Source of the DNA: Albimonas marina
Lineage (GTDB): Bacteria > Pseudomonadota > Alphaproteobacteria > Rhodobacterales > Rhodobacteraceae
Length of the DNA: 64,000 nt
Assembly (NCBI RefSeq): GCF_029223255.1
Contig: NZ_JARHUC010000004.1
Span: forward strand, 310,001 to 374,000
Direction: 5' to 3'
Shown: piece after piece, positions 9,889-18,049 of the stretch
How positions within the stretch are numbered: position 1 is the stretch's first letter
Layout: every line of letters begins with the position of its first letter
The notes under the pieces: generated by a model
The model's database searches: none
Told to the model about the DNA's origin: nothing
Seen by the model: only the letters and a program-made list of their open reading frames with translations
Translations under genes and position numbers: made by a program

Positions 9889-11025
9889 ATGAGGCCCGCC
9901 GACCTCTTCGACGCGCCCTCTCCGGCGCCCGCCGCGATCCGCCGGGCCCCCCCGATGCCGGTCATAGGCAACCTGCCGCCGCCGGTCACCGGCCAGGCCG
10001 CGATCACCCGGGCGGCGGCCGAGCGTCTGGCCCGCGCCGGACCCGCCCCCTGCCGCTCGCTGTCGCCGGGCGCCTGGCGCGGCCCGCTGCGCCATCCGGC
10101 GCGGGGCTGGCGCACTCTGCTCGCCGCCGGCGCGCTGATCCGCGCGCGCCTGCTGGGCGGACGGCGCGCCTATCTCGCCGGCGACGGCGGCTGGGGCCGG
10201 CTGCACCAGCTGGCGCTGATCGCGCTCGCCCGGGCGCTGGGGATGCGGGTGCGCCTGCATCACCACTCCTTCGCCTACATCGACCGGCCCGACGCGCTGA
10301 TGCGCCTGATCCTGCGGACCGGGGGCGCGGGGCTCGATCATGTCTTCCTCTCGCCCGGAATGCGCGCGCGGTTCCGCGAGGCCTATGGCGGGGCGGGCGC
10401 GCGGGACCTGACGATCTCGAACGCCGTCTTCCTGCGCCCCGCCGCCCCGGTCCCGCGCCGCGCCCGGACCTCGCGCCGGCTGCGGGTCGGGTTGCTGGCC
10501 AACCTCACCGCGGCCAAGGGGCTGCACGAGATGATCGCCCTCGCCCGCGCCGCCCGGGCGCAGGGCCTGCCGGTGGAGGTGCGCCTCGCCGGCCCCGTCT
10601 CCGACCCCGCGGATCTTCGCGCCCTGCACGTCGCGCTCGCGGCGCTGCCCGGACGCCTGCGCTGGACCGGCGGCGCGGTGTCGGGCGAGGCGAAGGCCGC
10701 CTTCTACGCCGATCTCGACGTCTTCGCCCTGCCCACGACGCACCTGGACGAGGCCGAGCCCGCCGTGATCTGGGAGGCCGCCTTCGCCGGCCTGCCCACC
10801 CTCGCCTGGACTCGGGGCGCCGTCGCCGAGCAGCTGCTCCCCGGCTTCGGCCTCGCCCCGGACCGGCCGTTCCCACCCTGGGCGCTGAGCCGCCTCGCGG
10901 CGCTGCACGCCGACCCCGACGCGCTGGCCGAGGCCGGCCGCGCCGCCTGCGCGCGGGCCGAGGCCGCGGCCGAGGCCGGCGCCCGCGCCCTCGCCATCCT
11001 CGTCGCCGAGAGGGACCTGCCATGA
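9889..11025 (+). CDS. Glycosyltransferase, GT-B fold (GT4-like)
   Basis: The 378-residue protein has the features of a family 4 glycosyltransferase: an early PPPVTGQAAIT glycine loop, a mid-protein segment LRVGLLANLTAAKGL opening the second Rossmann domain, and a C-terminal EAEPAVIWEAAFAGLPTLAW motif with the spaced acidic pair that binds nucleotide sugar. The N-terminal start MPVIGNLPPPVTGQ resembles those of polysaccharide glycosyltransferases of alphaproteobacteria. The start at 9889 follows GGGGAGACGG. Its stop overlaps the start of fcl by ATGA, so the two are translationally coupled. The donor sugar is unknown; a role in adding fucose is only inferred from the coupling. Confidence 0.8.
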   Translation: MRPADLFDAPSPAPAAIRRAPPMPVIGNLPPPVTGQAAITRAAAERLARAGPAPCRSLSPGAWRGPLRHPARGWRTLLAAGALIRARLLGGRRAYLAGDGGWGRLHQLALIALARALGMRVRLHHHSFAYIDRPDALMRLILRTGGAGLDHVFLSPGMRARFREAYGGAGARDLTISNAVFLRPAAPVPRRARTSRRLRVGLLANLTAAKGLHEMIALARAARAQGLPVEVRLAGPVSDPADLRALHVALAALPGRLRWTGGAVSGEAKAAFYADLDVFALPTTHLDEAEPAVIWEAAFAGLPTLAWTRGAVAEQLLPGFGLAPDRPFPPWALSRLAALHADPDALAEAGRAACARAEAAAEAGARALAILVAERDLP

Positions 11026-12155
11026 CCCGACCCGCGCTCCACCCCGCCGACGCCCCGGGCCCGACGCCCGCCCCCGACGCCTCCGACGCGCCGTCCCTCG
11101 CCCCGGGCGCCCCGCCCGGCGCCGGTCCGGATCCGGCGACGCCCGTCGAGGGCGGCGCCCCGGCGCCGGCTGCCCCCCGGCCCCCGGCGCCGGTGATCTA
11201 CCCGCTCGCCGGACGCCGCGTTTTCGTGGCGGGGCACGGCGGCATGGTCGGCGCCGCGCTGGCCCGCCGGCTCGAGCGCGCGGGCTGCGAGATCCTGACC
11301 GCCCCGCGCGCCGCGCTCGACCTCTCCGACCCCGCCGCCGTCGCCGCCCATTTCGCGCGGACCCGCCCCCAGGCCGTGTTCCTCGCCGCCGCCCGCGTGG
11401 GCGGGATCGAGGCCAACCGCACCCGCCCCGCCGACTTCCTGCGCGACAACCTCGCCATCCAGCTCGCCGTGATCCACGAGGCCTGGCGCGCGGGGGTCGA
11501 GAAGCTGATGGTGCTGGGCTCGTCGTGCATCTACCCCCGCGACGCCCCCCAGCCGATCCCCGAGGAGGCGCTGCTCTCCGGCCCGCTGGAGCCCACGAAC
11601 GAGGCCTACGCCATCGCCAAGATCGCCGGCCTGAAGATGGCCCAGGCCTACCGCCGCCAGCACGGCGCGGACTTCATCGCGGCCCAGCCCACCAACCTCT
11701 ACGGGCCCGGCGACAACTACGATCCCGCCGCCTCCCACGTCCTGCCCGCCCTGATCCGCCGCGCGGCCGAGGCCGCCGACGCCGACGCCCCCCTCGAGGT
11801 CTGGGGCAGCGGCGCGCCCTTGCGGGAGTTCCTGCACGCCGACGATCTCGCCGACGCGCTGGTCTTCCTGATGGAGCGGTATTCCGACGACGTGCCCATA
11901 AACGTCGGTTCGGGGGAGGAGGTCTCGATCCGCCGCCTCGCCGAGCTCTGCGCCCGCGCCGCCGCCCTGCGCGGCCGCCCGCCGCCGCGGCTGGTCTTCG
12001 ACGCCTCGCGCCCCGACGGCACGCCGCGCAAGCTGGTCGACCGCTCGCGCCTGCTGGCGCTAGGCTGGGACGGCGCCCGCCCCCTGCGCGAGGGCGTCGC
12101 CCAGGCCATGGCCGACTGGCGGGCGGGCCGCGAACGCCGCCGTGGGGAGGTTTGA
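11022..12155 (+). CDS. fcl: GDP-L-fucose synthase (GDP-4-keto-6-deoxymannose epimerase/reductase)
   Basis: This enzyme converts the product of Gmd to GDP-L-fucose with NADPH. The core starts near residue 66 with VFVAGHGGMVG (67-77), followed by VGGIEAN, the catalytic Ser-Ser-Cys of GSSCIYP (166-172), and the Tyr196/Lys200 pair of YAIAK; NLYGPGDNYD and the C-terminal SRPDGTPRKLVD are also conserved. The ATG at 11022 overlaps the previous stop and has a GAGAGGGA ribosome site. It adds a roughly 60-residue Pro/Ala/Asp-rich extension not present in usual family members (about 310-320 aa). A later GTG is possible but has no ribosome site. Confidence 0.95.
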   Translation: MTRPALHPADAPGPTPAPDASDAPSLAPGAPPGAGPDPATPVEGGAPAPAAPRPPAPVIYPLAGRRVFVAGHGGMVGAALARRLERAGCEILTAPRAALDLSDPAAVAAHFARTRPQAVFLAAARVGGIEANRTRPADFLRDNLAIQLAVIHEAWRAGVEKLMVLGSSCIYPRDAPQPIPEEALLSGPLEPTNEAYAIAKIAGLKMAQAYRRQHGADFIAAQPTNLYGPGDNYDPAASHVLPALIRRAAEAADADAPLEVWGSGAPLREFLHADDLADALVFLMERYSDDVPINVGSGEEVSIRRLAELCARAAALRGRPPPRLVFDASRPDGTPRKLVDRSRLLALGWDGARPLREGVAQAMADWRAGRERRRGEV

Positions 12156-12757
12156 GAGACCCCGCCCGTCGCCTGCGCCGGCCGGCCCGAAGCGTCGCGC
12201 CTTCGCCGATCCGGTCGCCGCAGAGCGATCCGGAGGCCGCGGCGCATCCGGAGCGCGACGCCGGTCTTCCTCCCGACGCCGCCTCTCTCCTGTCGGGGCG
12301 CGACGGTTTCGTTCGGCCCCGTCTCCGCTTCGATCGAGGTCTGGAGCCCCGGTCGCATCCCATCTGTTCCGGACCGCCGGGCGCGGCCCTGGGTTCTAGA
12401 CCAACGCCTGCTGCCCGGTCGCCCACCATGGTGAGCGCCAATCCGCTTAGGGTCCCCTGAACCTGTCGGCCGCTCCGCCGCCCCCTTATAGCCCGACCCC
12501 TCCTCCCGCCGGCCCGCAGCCCCCCGCCATCCGCGCCCGGCCCGCCCCGCCGCGGCGGGCGGACGCGGGCCACGGGCAGGGGCGTCGCGCCGCGGCTCCC
12601 TCGCCGAGGAGGCGCGCCGCCGCCGGCTTCGGGCGCCTCCGGCCCCTCGCCCGCGGCGGCGGGGTGGGCCGCCCCCGCGCCGCGTTGACGCGAGGCGCGA
12701 CATAATCTAGCTGTCGCCGCGACCCTCCAGGACGCTTTCTTTCGCGAAGGACCAGCC
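12156..12757. other. Intergenic region without a gene
   Basis: No reading frame here shows protein-like composition. A TTGACG at 12685-12690 followed by TAGCTG at 12708 (17-bp spacing) is a possible sigma-70 promoter for the malyl-CoA lyase gene, but the -10 is poor; CATAAT at 12701 is too close to the -35. Nothing else is recognised. Confidence 0.4.
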
Positions 12758-13738
12758 ATGAGCTTCAAGGTTCAGCCCACGCCGCCGGCGCGCCCCAATC
12801 GCTGCCAGCTCTTCGGCCCGGGCTCCAACACCAAGCTGTTCCCCAAGATGGCCGCCTCGGCCGCGGACGTGATCAACCTCGACCTCGAGGACGCCGTCGC
12901 CCCCGCCGACAAGCCCCAGGCCCGCAAGAACATCATCGAGGCGATCAACACGATCGACTGGGGCAAGAAGACCGTCTGCGTGCGCATCAACGGCCTCGAC
13001 ACCCCCTTCTGGTACCGCGACGTCGTCGAGGTTCTCGAGGAGACCAACGGCCGCCTCGACATGTTCATGATCCCCAAGGTGGGCTGCGCCGCCGACGTCT
13101 ACGCCGTCGACGCGCTGGTCAGCGCCATCGAGGCCGCCAAGGGCTCGGAGAAGAAGGTCGCCCTCGAGGTGATCATCGAGACCGCCGCCGGCCTCGCCCA
13201 TGTCGAGGAGATCGCCGCCTCCTCCCCCCGCCTGCAGGCGATGAGCCTCGGCGCCGCGGACTTCGCGGCCTCGATGGGCATGGCGACCACCGGCATCGGC
13301 GGCACGCAGAAGAACTACTACATGCTGGCCGACGCCGCCGCGGAAGGGGGCGAGCGCGCGATCTCCTACCCCGACCCCTGGCACCACGTGACCTCGGCCA
13401 TCGTCTCGGCCTGCCGCACCCACGGCATCCTGCCCGTCGACGGCCCCTTCGGCGACTTCTCGGACCCCGAGGGCTACCGCGCCCAGGCCCGCCGCTCGGC
13501 CACCATGGGCATGGTCGGCAAGTGGGCGATCCACCCCAACCAGATCGCGCTCGCGAACGAGGTCTTCACCCCCTCCGAGGAGGCGGTGACCGAGGCGCGC
13601 GAGATCCTGGCGGCGATGGAGGAGGCGACCCGCACCGGCTCCGGCGCCGTGACCTACAAGGGGCGCCTCGTGGACCTCGCCTCGGTGCGCCAGGCGCAGG
13701 TGATCGTGAAGCAGGCGGACATGATCGCCGCCGGCTGA
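12758..13738 (+). CDS. mcl1: L-malyl-CoA/beta-methylmalyl-CoA lyase
   Basis: This HpcH/HpaI-family lyase cleaves malyl-CoA to acetyl-CoA and glyoxylate and beta-methylmalyl-CoA to propionyl-CoA and glyoxylate, as in the ethylmalonyl-CoA pathway and in glyoxylate assimilation. The 326-residue protein matches the Rhodobacter Mcl1 type closely. It begins with [15 protein letters not shown], and Arg76 (CVRINGLD), Glu141 (EVIIETAAG) and Asp168 ([12 protein letters not shown]) fall at the same numbers as the family's substrate- and Mg-binding residues; [12 protein letters not shown] and KWAIHPNQ follow. The start at 12758 has a GAAGGA ribosome site. It is a single-gene unit ended by a strong hairpin. 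Malyl-CoA thioesterase is not nearby. Confidence 0.95.
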   Translation: MSFKVQPTPPARPNRCQLFGPGSNTKLFPKMAASAADVINLDLEDAVAPADKPQARKNIIEAINTIDWGKKTVCVRINGLDTPFWYRDVVEVLEETNGRLDMFMIPKVGCAADVYAVDALVSAIEAAKGSEKKVALEVIIETAAGLAHVEEIAASSPRLQAMSLGAADFAASMGMATTGIGGTQKNYYMLADAAAEGGERAISYPDPWHHVTSAIVSACRTHGILPVDGPFGDFSDPEGYRAQARRSATMGMVGKWAIHPNQIALANEVFTPSEEAVTEAREILAAMEEATRTGSGAVTYKGRLVDLASVRQAQVIVKQADMIAAG

Positions 13739-13760
13739 TCCCGCCCGCCCTTGCCAATCC

Positions 13761-13794
13761 CGCGCGCCGGCCGTTTCCTGACGGCCGGCGCGCG
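13761..13794 (+). terminator. Hairpin terminator after mcl1
   Basis: A perfect 14-bp GC-rich stem (13761-13774 with 13781-13794) closes a 6-nt loop TTCCTG, 23 bp after the mcl1 stop. It is followed by only a short T run. It separates mcl1 from purC, which starts 36 bp later. Confidence 0.75.
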
Positions 13795-13830
13795 CCGTTT
13801 CCGCCCTCCCGTCTCCAGCCCGAGCAGCCC

Positions 13831-14805
13831 ATGTCCCTTCCCGACCGCATCCTGGCCGAGGCCCGCATCCCCGAGCTTCCCAATCCCTATTTCGGCAAGG
13901 TGCGCGACTGCTACGACCTGCCCGACGACGGAACGCACGGGCCGCGGCGGATTCTGATCGCCTCCGACCGGATCTCGGCCTTCGACCGGATCCTCGCCTG
14001 CATCCCCTTCAAGGGCCAGGTGCTGACCCAGATCGCCCGCTTCTGGTTCGACCGCACCGCGGACATCTGCCCCAACCACGTGCTCGAGTATCCCGACCCC
14101 AACGTGGTGATCGGCAAGCGGCTCGAGATCCTGCCGGTCGAGGTGGTGGTGCGCGGCTACCTGGCCGGCACCACCTCCACCTCGATCCTCACCCGCTACC
14201 GCAAGGGCGAGCGGGAGATGTACGGCCACAGCTTCCCCGACGGCCTGCGCCCCAACCAGGCGCTGCCCGAGGCGATCATCACCCCCACCTCGAAGGCCTT
14301 CGACGGCGGCCATGACGAGCCGCTGACGGGCGCCGAGATCCTGTCCCAGGGCCTGCTGACCGCCGCCCAGTGGGACAAGGTGCAGGACTACGCCCTCGCC
14401 CTCTTCGCCCGCGGCCAGGCCCATGCGGCCGAGCGGGGGCTGATCCTGGTCGACACCAAGTACGAGTTCGGGGTGGACGCCGACGGCACGATCCTGATCG
14501 CGGACGAGATCCACACGCCCGACAGCTCCCGCTACTGGATCGCGCGGGGCTACGAGGGGGCGTTCGAGACGGGCGGCCGTCCGCCCTCCTTCGACAAGGA
14601 CGTGATCCGGTCGTGGGTGGACGCGCGCTGCGACCCCTACTCGGACCCGCTGCCCGAGATCCCGCAGGACCTGATCGAGGCCACCGCCCGAGTTTACGTC
14701 GACGCCTTCAAGGCGATCACCGGCCAACCCTTCGTGCCGGACCTGACCGGCGACACGCCGCTCGCGCGCATCCGCGCCAACCTCGCGCCGTACTTCACGG
14801 CCTGA
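13831..14805 (+). CDS. purC: Phosphoribosylaminoimidazole-succinocarboxamide synthase
   Basis: This SAICAR synthase condenses CAIR with aspartate using ATP in de novo purine synthesis. The 324-residue protein is of the longer type found in many alphaproteobacteria and eukaryotes rather than the 237-residue E. coli type. It shows GKVRDCYDL near the N-terminus, [10 protein letters not shown] (about 46-55), [19 protein letters not shown] and [12 protein letters not shown]. The frame extends 103 codons upstream, overlapping mcl1 in another frame; MSLPDRI at 13831 is chosen because the family core begins shortly after it and because the mcl1 terminator lies just upstream. Confidence 0.93.
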   Translation: MSLPDRILAEARIPELPNPYFGKVRDCYDLPDDGTHGPRRILIASDRISAFDRILACIPFKGQVLTQIARFWFDRTADICPNHVLEYPDPNVVIGKRLEILPVEVVVRGYLAGTTSTSILTRYRKGEREMYGHSFPDGLRPNQALPEAIITPTSKAFDGGHDEPLTGAEILSQGLLTAAQWDKVQDYALALFARGQAHAAERGLILVDTKYEFGVDADGTILIADEIHTPDSSRYWIARGYEGAFETGGRPPSFDKDVIRSWVDARCDPYSDPLPEIPQDLIEATARVYVDAFKAITGQPFVPDLTGDTPLARIRANLAPYFTA

Positions 14806-14821
14806 CCGCGACGGCCCCGCC

Positions 14822-14848
14822 CCGGGGCGCCCCGGGCTCGACCCGGGG
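14822..14848. repeat. Palindromic intergenic element
   Basis: CCCCGGGCTCGACCCGGGG forms a short perfect-arm hairpin, preceded by a second small palindrome CCCCGGGGCGCCCCGGG. It lies between the convergent purC and ribH genes and is related in design to the tandem elements at 45550. It may serve as a bidirectional terminator. Confidence 0.4.
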
Positions 14849-14914
14849 CCTCCCGCGCGCCGCCTGCGGCGGAGGTCCGGGGAGCGCTCTGGAGCGTCCC
14901 CCGGTCCGCGCCGC

Positions 14915-15415
14915 TCAGGCCGCCTCGGCCCGCGCGTGGGCGTCGAGCGTGCCGACGACGGCGCGCGCGGCCTCCTCGCCCTTGCCCACGAAGTGGTCAC
15001 GGAAGAAGGCGCCGTGGGCCTCCGTCTCCTGGTAGGCCTGCGGCGTCAGCGAGACCGACAGCACCGGCACCCCGGTCTCCAGCCCCACCTGCATGAAGGC
15101 CGAGACCACGGCCTGGGCCACGAACTCGTGCCGGTAGATGCCGCCGTCGACCACGAAGGCCGCGCCGACCACCGCGTCGAAGCGGCCGGACTGCGCGAGC
15201 TTCTTGGCCAGCAGCGGGATCTCGAAGGCGCCGGGGACGTCGAAGGTCTCGACCTCGGCCGCGCCGTTGGTCAGGCGGGCGAGCTCCAGCAGGAAGCCCT
15301 CGCGCGCCTGGTCGACGACGTCGGCGTGCCAGCGGGCGCGGATGAAGGCCACGCGCGGCCCGGAACCGGGCGCACGGGTTTCGGTGGTGGTGTCGTTGGT
15401 CTGGGTCCGATCCAT
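14915..15415 (-). CDS. ribH: 6,7-dimethyl-8-ribityllumazine synthase
   Basis: Lumazine synthase condenses 5-amino-6-ribitylaminouracil with 3,4-dihydroxy-2-butanone 4-phosphate, the step before riboflavin. The 166-residue protein has FIRARWHADVV (substrate-binding Trp), FDVPGAFEIPLLAKKLA, and VSAFMQVGLETGVPVLSVSL. Late residues EAHGAFFRDHFVGKGEEAA carry the C-terminal helix. The start at 15415 has a strong AGGAGGA ribosome site. The gene stands alone rather than in a rib operon and is controlled by the FMN riboswitch just upstream, so it is probably the FMN-regulated copy of two (RibH2 type); a second ribH may exist outside the window. Confidence 0.93.
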   Translation of the reverse strand: MDRTQTNDTTTETRAPGSGPRVAFIRARWHADVVDQAREGFLLELARLTNGAAEVETFDVPGAFEIPLLAKKLAQSGRFDAVVGAAFVVDGGIYRHEFVAQAVVSAFMQVGLETGVPVLSVSLTPQAYQETEAHGAFFRDHFVGKGEEAARAVVGTLDAHARAEAA

Positions 15416-15512
15416 GGGGTCCTCCTTCGAACCGTATGAACCGGGACGACGGAGCCGGCGCGCCACTCGCCCGCGCGAACCCGCGCGGACGCCGGAAGGC
15501 GCCGTCCCGTTC

Positions 15513-15653
15513 TCTTCCATCCGGACTATGACCGTCGGCGCCGGGATCCCACCGGGCTCTGCTCGACCCTTCCCCCCAAGGGGAGGAAGGCGCTCGCGGG
15601 CTCGTGCCTTTCGGCCATCACCGCCGGTGGGGACTTTCACCCCGCCCCGAGAA
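15513..15653 (-). promoter_or_regulatory. FMN riboswitch (RFN element)
   Basis: The minus-strand leader of ribH carries the conserved RFN blocks in the right order: GGGGCGGGGTGAAAGTCC and CACCGGCGGTGATG at its 5' end, GAGCCCGCGAGCGCC in the middle, then GGTCGAGCAGAGCCCGGTG, CGGCGCCGACGGTCATAGTC and a terminal CCGGATGGAAGA. FMN binding is expected to reduce ribH expression. About 100 nt separate the aptamer from the start codon and hold the expression platform; no clear poly-T terminator is visible there, so control of translation is more likely. Confidence 0.93.
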
Positions 15654-15754
15654 CTCGTCCCGCGCAGCCGCGGGACGGCACAGAACTAGCCGCTCGGTCA
15701 GGAAACGTAAAGGCGCCTTCGCATCCCCCCGCGCCGGCGCGGGCGGAGGGCGGC

Positions 15755-16618
15755 TCAGGGCTCCTCGGCTGGGCGTCCGCGGCCCAGGGGATCGAGGTCG
15801 GTGGGTTTCTCGTCGCCCCACCAGGCCAGCGCCCGGCGCATCAGCGCGGCGCGGCCGATGCAGACCATCGCGGGCGGGACGAGACCGGCGGCGGCCACGT
15901 CCTCGGCCGCGTGGCCCAGCGTCGTCTCCAGCACCCGCTGGCCGGGCAGGGTGGCGTCCTGCACCACCGCCACCGGCTCGTCGGCGGAGCGGCCGGCGTT
16001 CATGAACTGGCGCGCGAGCTCCCCCAGCGTGCGCAGGCCCATGTAGACCACCACCACCTGGGAGCCCTTGGCGATGCTCTCCCAGTCGATGGCCGCCGGC
16101 GCCTCGCCGCGCGCGTCATGGCCGGTCAGGAAGGTCACCGACTGGTTCACGTCGCGATGGGTGACCGGGATGCCGGCGTAGGCGAGGCCGCCGATCGCCG
16201 CGGTGATGCCCGGGATGATGCGGATCGGCACGCCGTGCTGGACCAGCGTCTGCGCCTCCTCGCCGCCGCGGCCGAAGACGAACGGGTCGCCGCCCTTCAG
16301 CCGCAGCACCCGCTTGCCGGCGCGCGCCAGCTCCACCAGCCTCAGCGAGATGTCGCGCTGCTTGGCCGAGGGCTTGCCTCCGCGCTTGCCGGCGAAGACG
16401 AGCTCCGCGTCCTTGCGGGCGAAGTCGAGCACCCGGTCGTCGACCAGCGCGTCGTAGACCACCACGTCCGCCTGCCGCAGCCCGTTCAGCGCGTGCAGGG
16501 TCAGCAGGCCCGGATCGCCCGGACCGGCGCCGGCAAGCCACACCCAGCCCGGCCGCATCTCGGGCCAGTCGTGGCCGGGCGGCGGGAAGCTCTCAGCGGG
16601 GACGTCGTCGCGGGTCAT
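15755..16618 (-). CDS. cobA: Uroporphyrinogen-III C-methyltransferase (SUMT)
   Basis: This SAM-dependent enzyme methylates uroporphyrinogen III at C2 and C7 to give precorrin-2, the branch point to siroheme and cobalamin. The 287-residue protein has the family order: VWLAGAGPGDPGLLTLHA near residue 24, VVYDALVD, RVLRLKGGDPFVFGRGGEEA (about 97-116), PGITAAIGGLAYAGIPVTHR, and the late VVVYMGL. There is no N-terminal siroheme dehydrogenase domain, so it is a stand-alone enzyme and not a CysG fusion. The start at 16618 (MTRDDVP) gives a 25-residue leader before the core. It is divergent from the GH12-like gene. Whether it serves siroheme or B12 cannot be told from the neighbours. Confidence 0.92.
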   Translation of the reverse strand: MTRDDVPAESFPPPGHDWPEMRPGWVWLAGAGPGDPGLLTLHALNGLRQADVVVYDALVDDRVLDFARKDAELVFAGKRGGKPSAKQRDISLRLVELARAGKRVLRLKGGDPFVFGRGGEEAQTLVQHGVPIRIIPGITAAIGGLAYAGIPVTHRDVNQSVTFLTGHDARGEAPAAIDWESIAKGSQVVVVYMGLRTLGELARQFMNAGRSADEPVAVVQDATLPGQRVLETTLGHAAEDVAAAGLVPPAMVCIGRAALMRRALAWWGDEKPTDLDPLGRGRPAEEP

Positions 16619-16756
16619 GGGCCCAATTACGACGCAGGCGCGCCGCCCGCCAGCCCCCCGGGGCGGGGACCGGAGTCGCAGGGGGCCTGCCCGCCTCGCG
16701 CAGGGTTGACGCGCCCGCCCGCGCCGCCGCGCTATGTCGGGGACGGGAGGGCGCGC

Positions 16757-17545
16757 ATGACCGGCGTTCTGGAGACCGACGACGCCGAGGCCGCCCTGGG
16801 CCCCGTCGTCGCGATGAACAACACCTGGGGCCGGCGCGACCTGGTCGCGGGGCGCGACTACGTCCAGCGCATCGAGCATGGCGAGACCCTCGCCGACGGC
16901 CTGCGCATGGACTGGGCCTGGCCCGAGGGCGACGGCCGCGTGCTGGCCTTCCCCGAGCTGATCGTGGGCCGCAAGCCCTGGGGCGGCGTGACGGGCGGCG
17001 ACCTGCTGCCCCTGCCGCTGTCCGCGACCGAGGGCCTGAGCGCGCGCTGGTCCGTCGACTGGGGCGGAGAGACCGACCGCTTCAACCTCGCCTTCGACCT
17101 CTGGATCGGGTCCGAGGCCGCCGGCGGCCCCGAGGCGATCCGCCAGGAGGTGATGATCTGGGTGAAGCGCGGCGACTTCCCCTCCTCCGGCGCCGCCGTG
17201 GGCGACCACGCCCAGCAGGGCCTCTCCGGCCCGCTCTTCGTCGACGCGACCCACGGCAACGCCCCGGGCGAGAGCTGGGGCTACATCGCCTGGCTGCCCG
17301 AGACCGGGGAGGGCCTGCGCGAGGGGGAGCTGGACCTCGGCGCCCTCCTCTCCCGCCTCGCGGCCGAGGGGCGGATCGACGCCGACGGCTGGCTGACCAG
17401 CGTCGAGTTCGGGCCCGAGATCACCGGCGGCGCGGGCTGGCTCGCGATCACCGAGTTCTCGGTGACCCTGGACGGCGCCGCGGCCGGCCCCGCCGACACG
17501 GGCGCCGAGGTCCTGGTCCCCCCGCCCGCGCCGCCGGCGAACTGA
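16757..17545 (+). CDS. GH12-like (endoglucanase H fold) protein
   Basis: The 262-residue protein shows the pattern of glycoside hydrolase family 12: NNTWG at 21-25, FPELIVGRKPW (65-75), FNLAFDLWIGSE (109-120), EVMIWVKRGDF (131-141) whose Glu131 aligns with the GH12 nucleophile, WGYIAWLPE (174-182), and VEFGPEITGGAGWLAI in which Glu221 aligns with the acid/base. The family cleaves beta-1,4-glucans or xyloglucan. There is no signal peptide and the last 20 residues are Pro-rich, so the protein would be cytoplasmic or leave by another route. The start follows GGGAGG. It is flanked by cofactor and sarcosine genes and has no obvious carbohydrate partner. The fold call is fairly secure, the substrate unknown. 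Confidence 0.75.
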   Translation: MTGVLETDDAEAALGPVVAMNNTWGRRDLVAGRDYVQRIEHGETLADGLRMDWAWPEGDGRVLAFPELIVGRKPWGGVTGGDLLPLPLSATEGLSARWSVDWGGETDRFNLAFDLWIGSEAAGGPEAIRQEVMIWVKRGDFPSSGAAVGDHAQQGLSGPLFVDATHGNAPGESWGYIAWLPETGEGLREGELDLGALLSRLAAEGRIDADGWLTSVEFGPEITGGAGWLAITEFSVTLDGAAAGPADTGAEVLVPPPAPPAN

Positions 17546-17551
17546 GCGCGC

Positions 17552-18049
17552 TCAGCCCAGCCGCGCCGCGATCCCCGCCAGCCGCTCGGCGAAGTCTTCG
17601 GCGAGGCTTCGAGGCGCCAGCATCTCGAACCCCTCCGCGACCCGCAGCAGGGTGACGGTGGCGTGGCGATGGACGGTCGTCGCCGCGGCGCCGGACGGGA
17701 AGGCCGCGGCGCGCAGGTCCAGCGTCACGGCGCGGGCGGCCAGCGCCTCGGCCGTCTCCCCGTGCAGGCCGATGATCGCGAGGCCGGGGCCGAGGTCGCT
17801 CAGCGCCGCGCCGTCGAGGGCGGCGAAGGCCTCGGGCGCCGGCGCGCCCGCCGCCTCGGCCCGCATCCGCCATCGGCGGGGCGCGCCGCGCCACAGCAGC
17901 CCCTCGGCGGTTTCGAGCGTGCGCCCCGGCGCCGGCGGCGCCGCGCCCAGCGCCGAGGCCAGCCGCCGGATGGCCGAGGCCGCGCCCTCGGCCGGCACGC
18001 TCGCCTGCCACAGGGCAGGGCAGGGGCGCAGGGTCACCGGCTCAGCCAT
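17552..18049 (-). CDS. soxG: Sarcosine oxidase, gamma subunit
   Basis: The smallest catalytic-complex partner of heterotetrameric sarcosine oxidase; the family resembles the C-terminal barrel of the T-protein and helps hold the alpha/beta complex. The 165-residue length fits. Recognisable parts are the N-terminal CPALWQ segment, DLGPGLAIIGLHGETAEALAARA in the middle, and the C-terminal LLRVAEGFEMLAPRSLAEDF. Its start overlaps the soxA stop by 8 bp, the usual last position of a soxBDAG operon. Sequence conservation in this subunit is low, so the operon position carries part of the call. Confidence 0.88.
   Translation of the reverse strand: MAEPVTLRPCPALWQASVPAEGAASAIRRLASALGAAPPAPGRTLETAEGLLWRGAPRRWRMRAEAAGAPAPEAFAALDGAALSDLGPGLAIIGLHGETAEALAARAVTLDLRAAAFPSGAAATTVHRHATVTLLRVAEGFEMLAPRSLAEDFAERLAGIAARLG

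Noticed and set aside
7245-10115. 956-codon open frame antisense to the tyrosine autokinase gene
   Set aside because: Composition is typical of a shadow frame, while the plus strand encodes a clear Wzc-type protein with Walker motifs.
12685-12710. Sigma-70 promoter TTGACG/CATAAT
   Set aside because: The hexamers are only 10 bp apart; a 17-bp spacing leads to a poor TAGCTG. Kept only as a weak remark.
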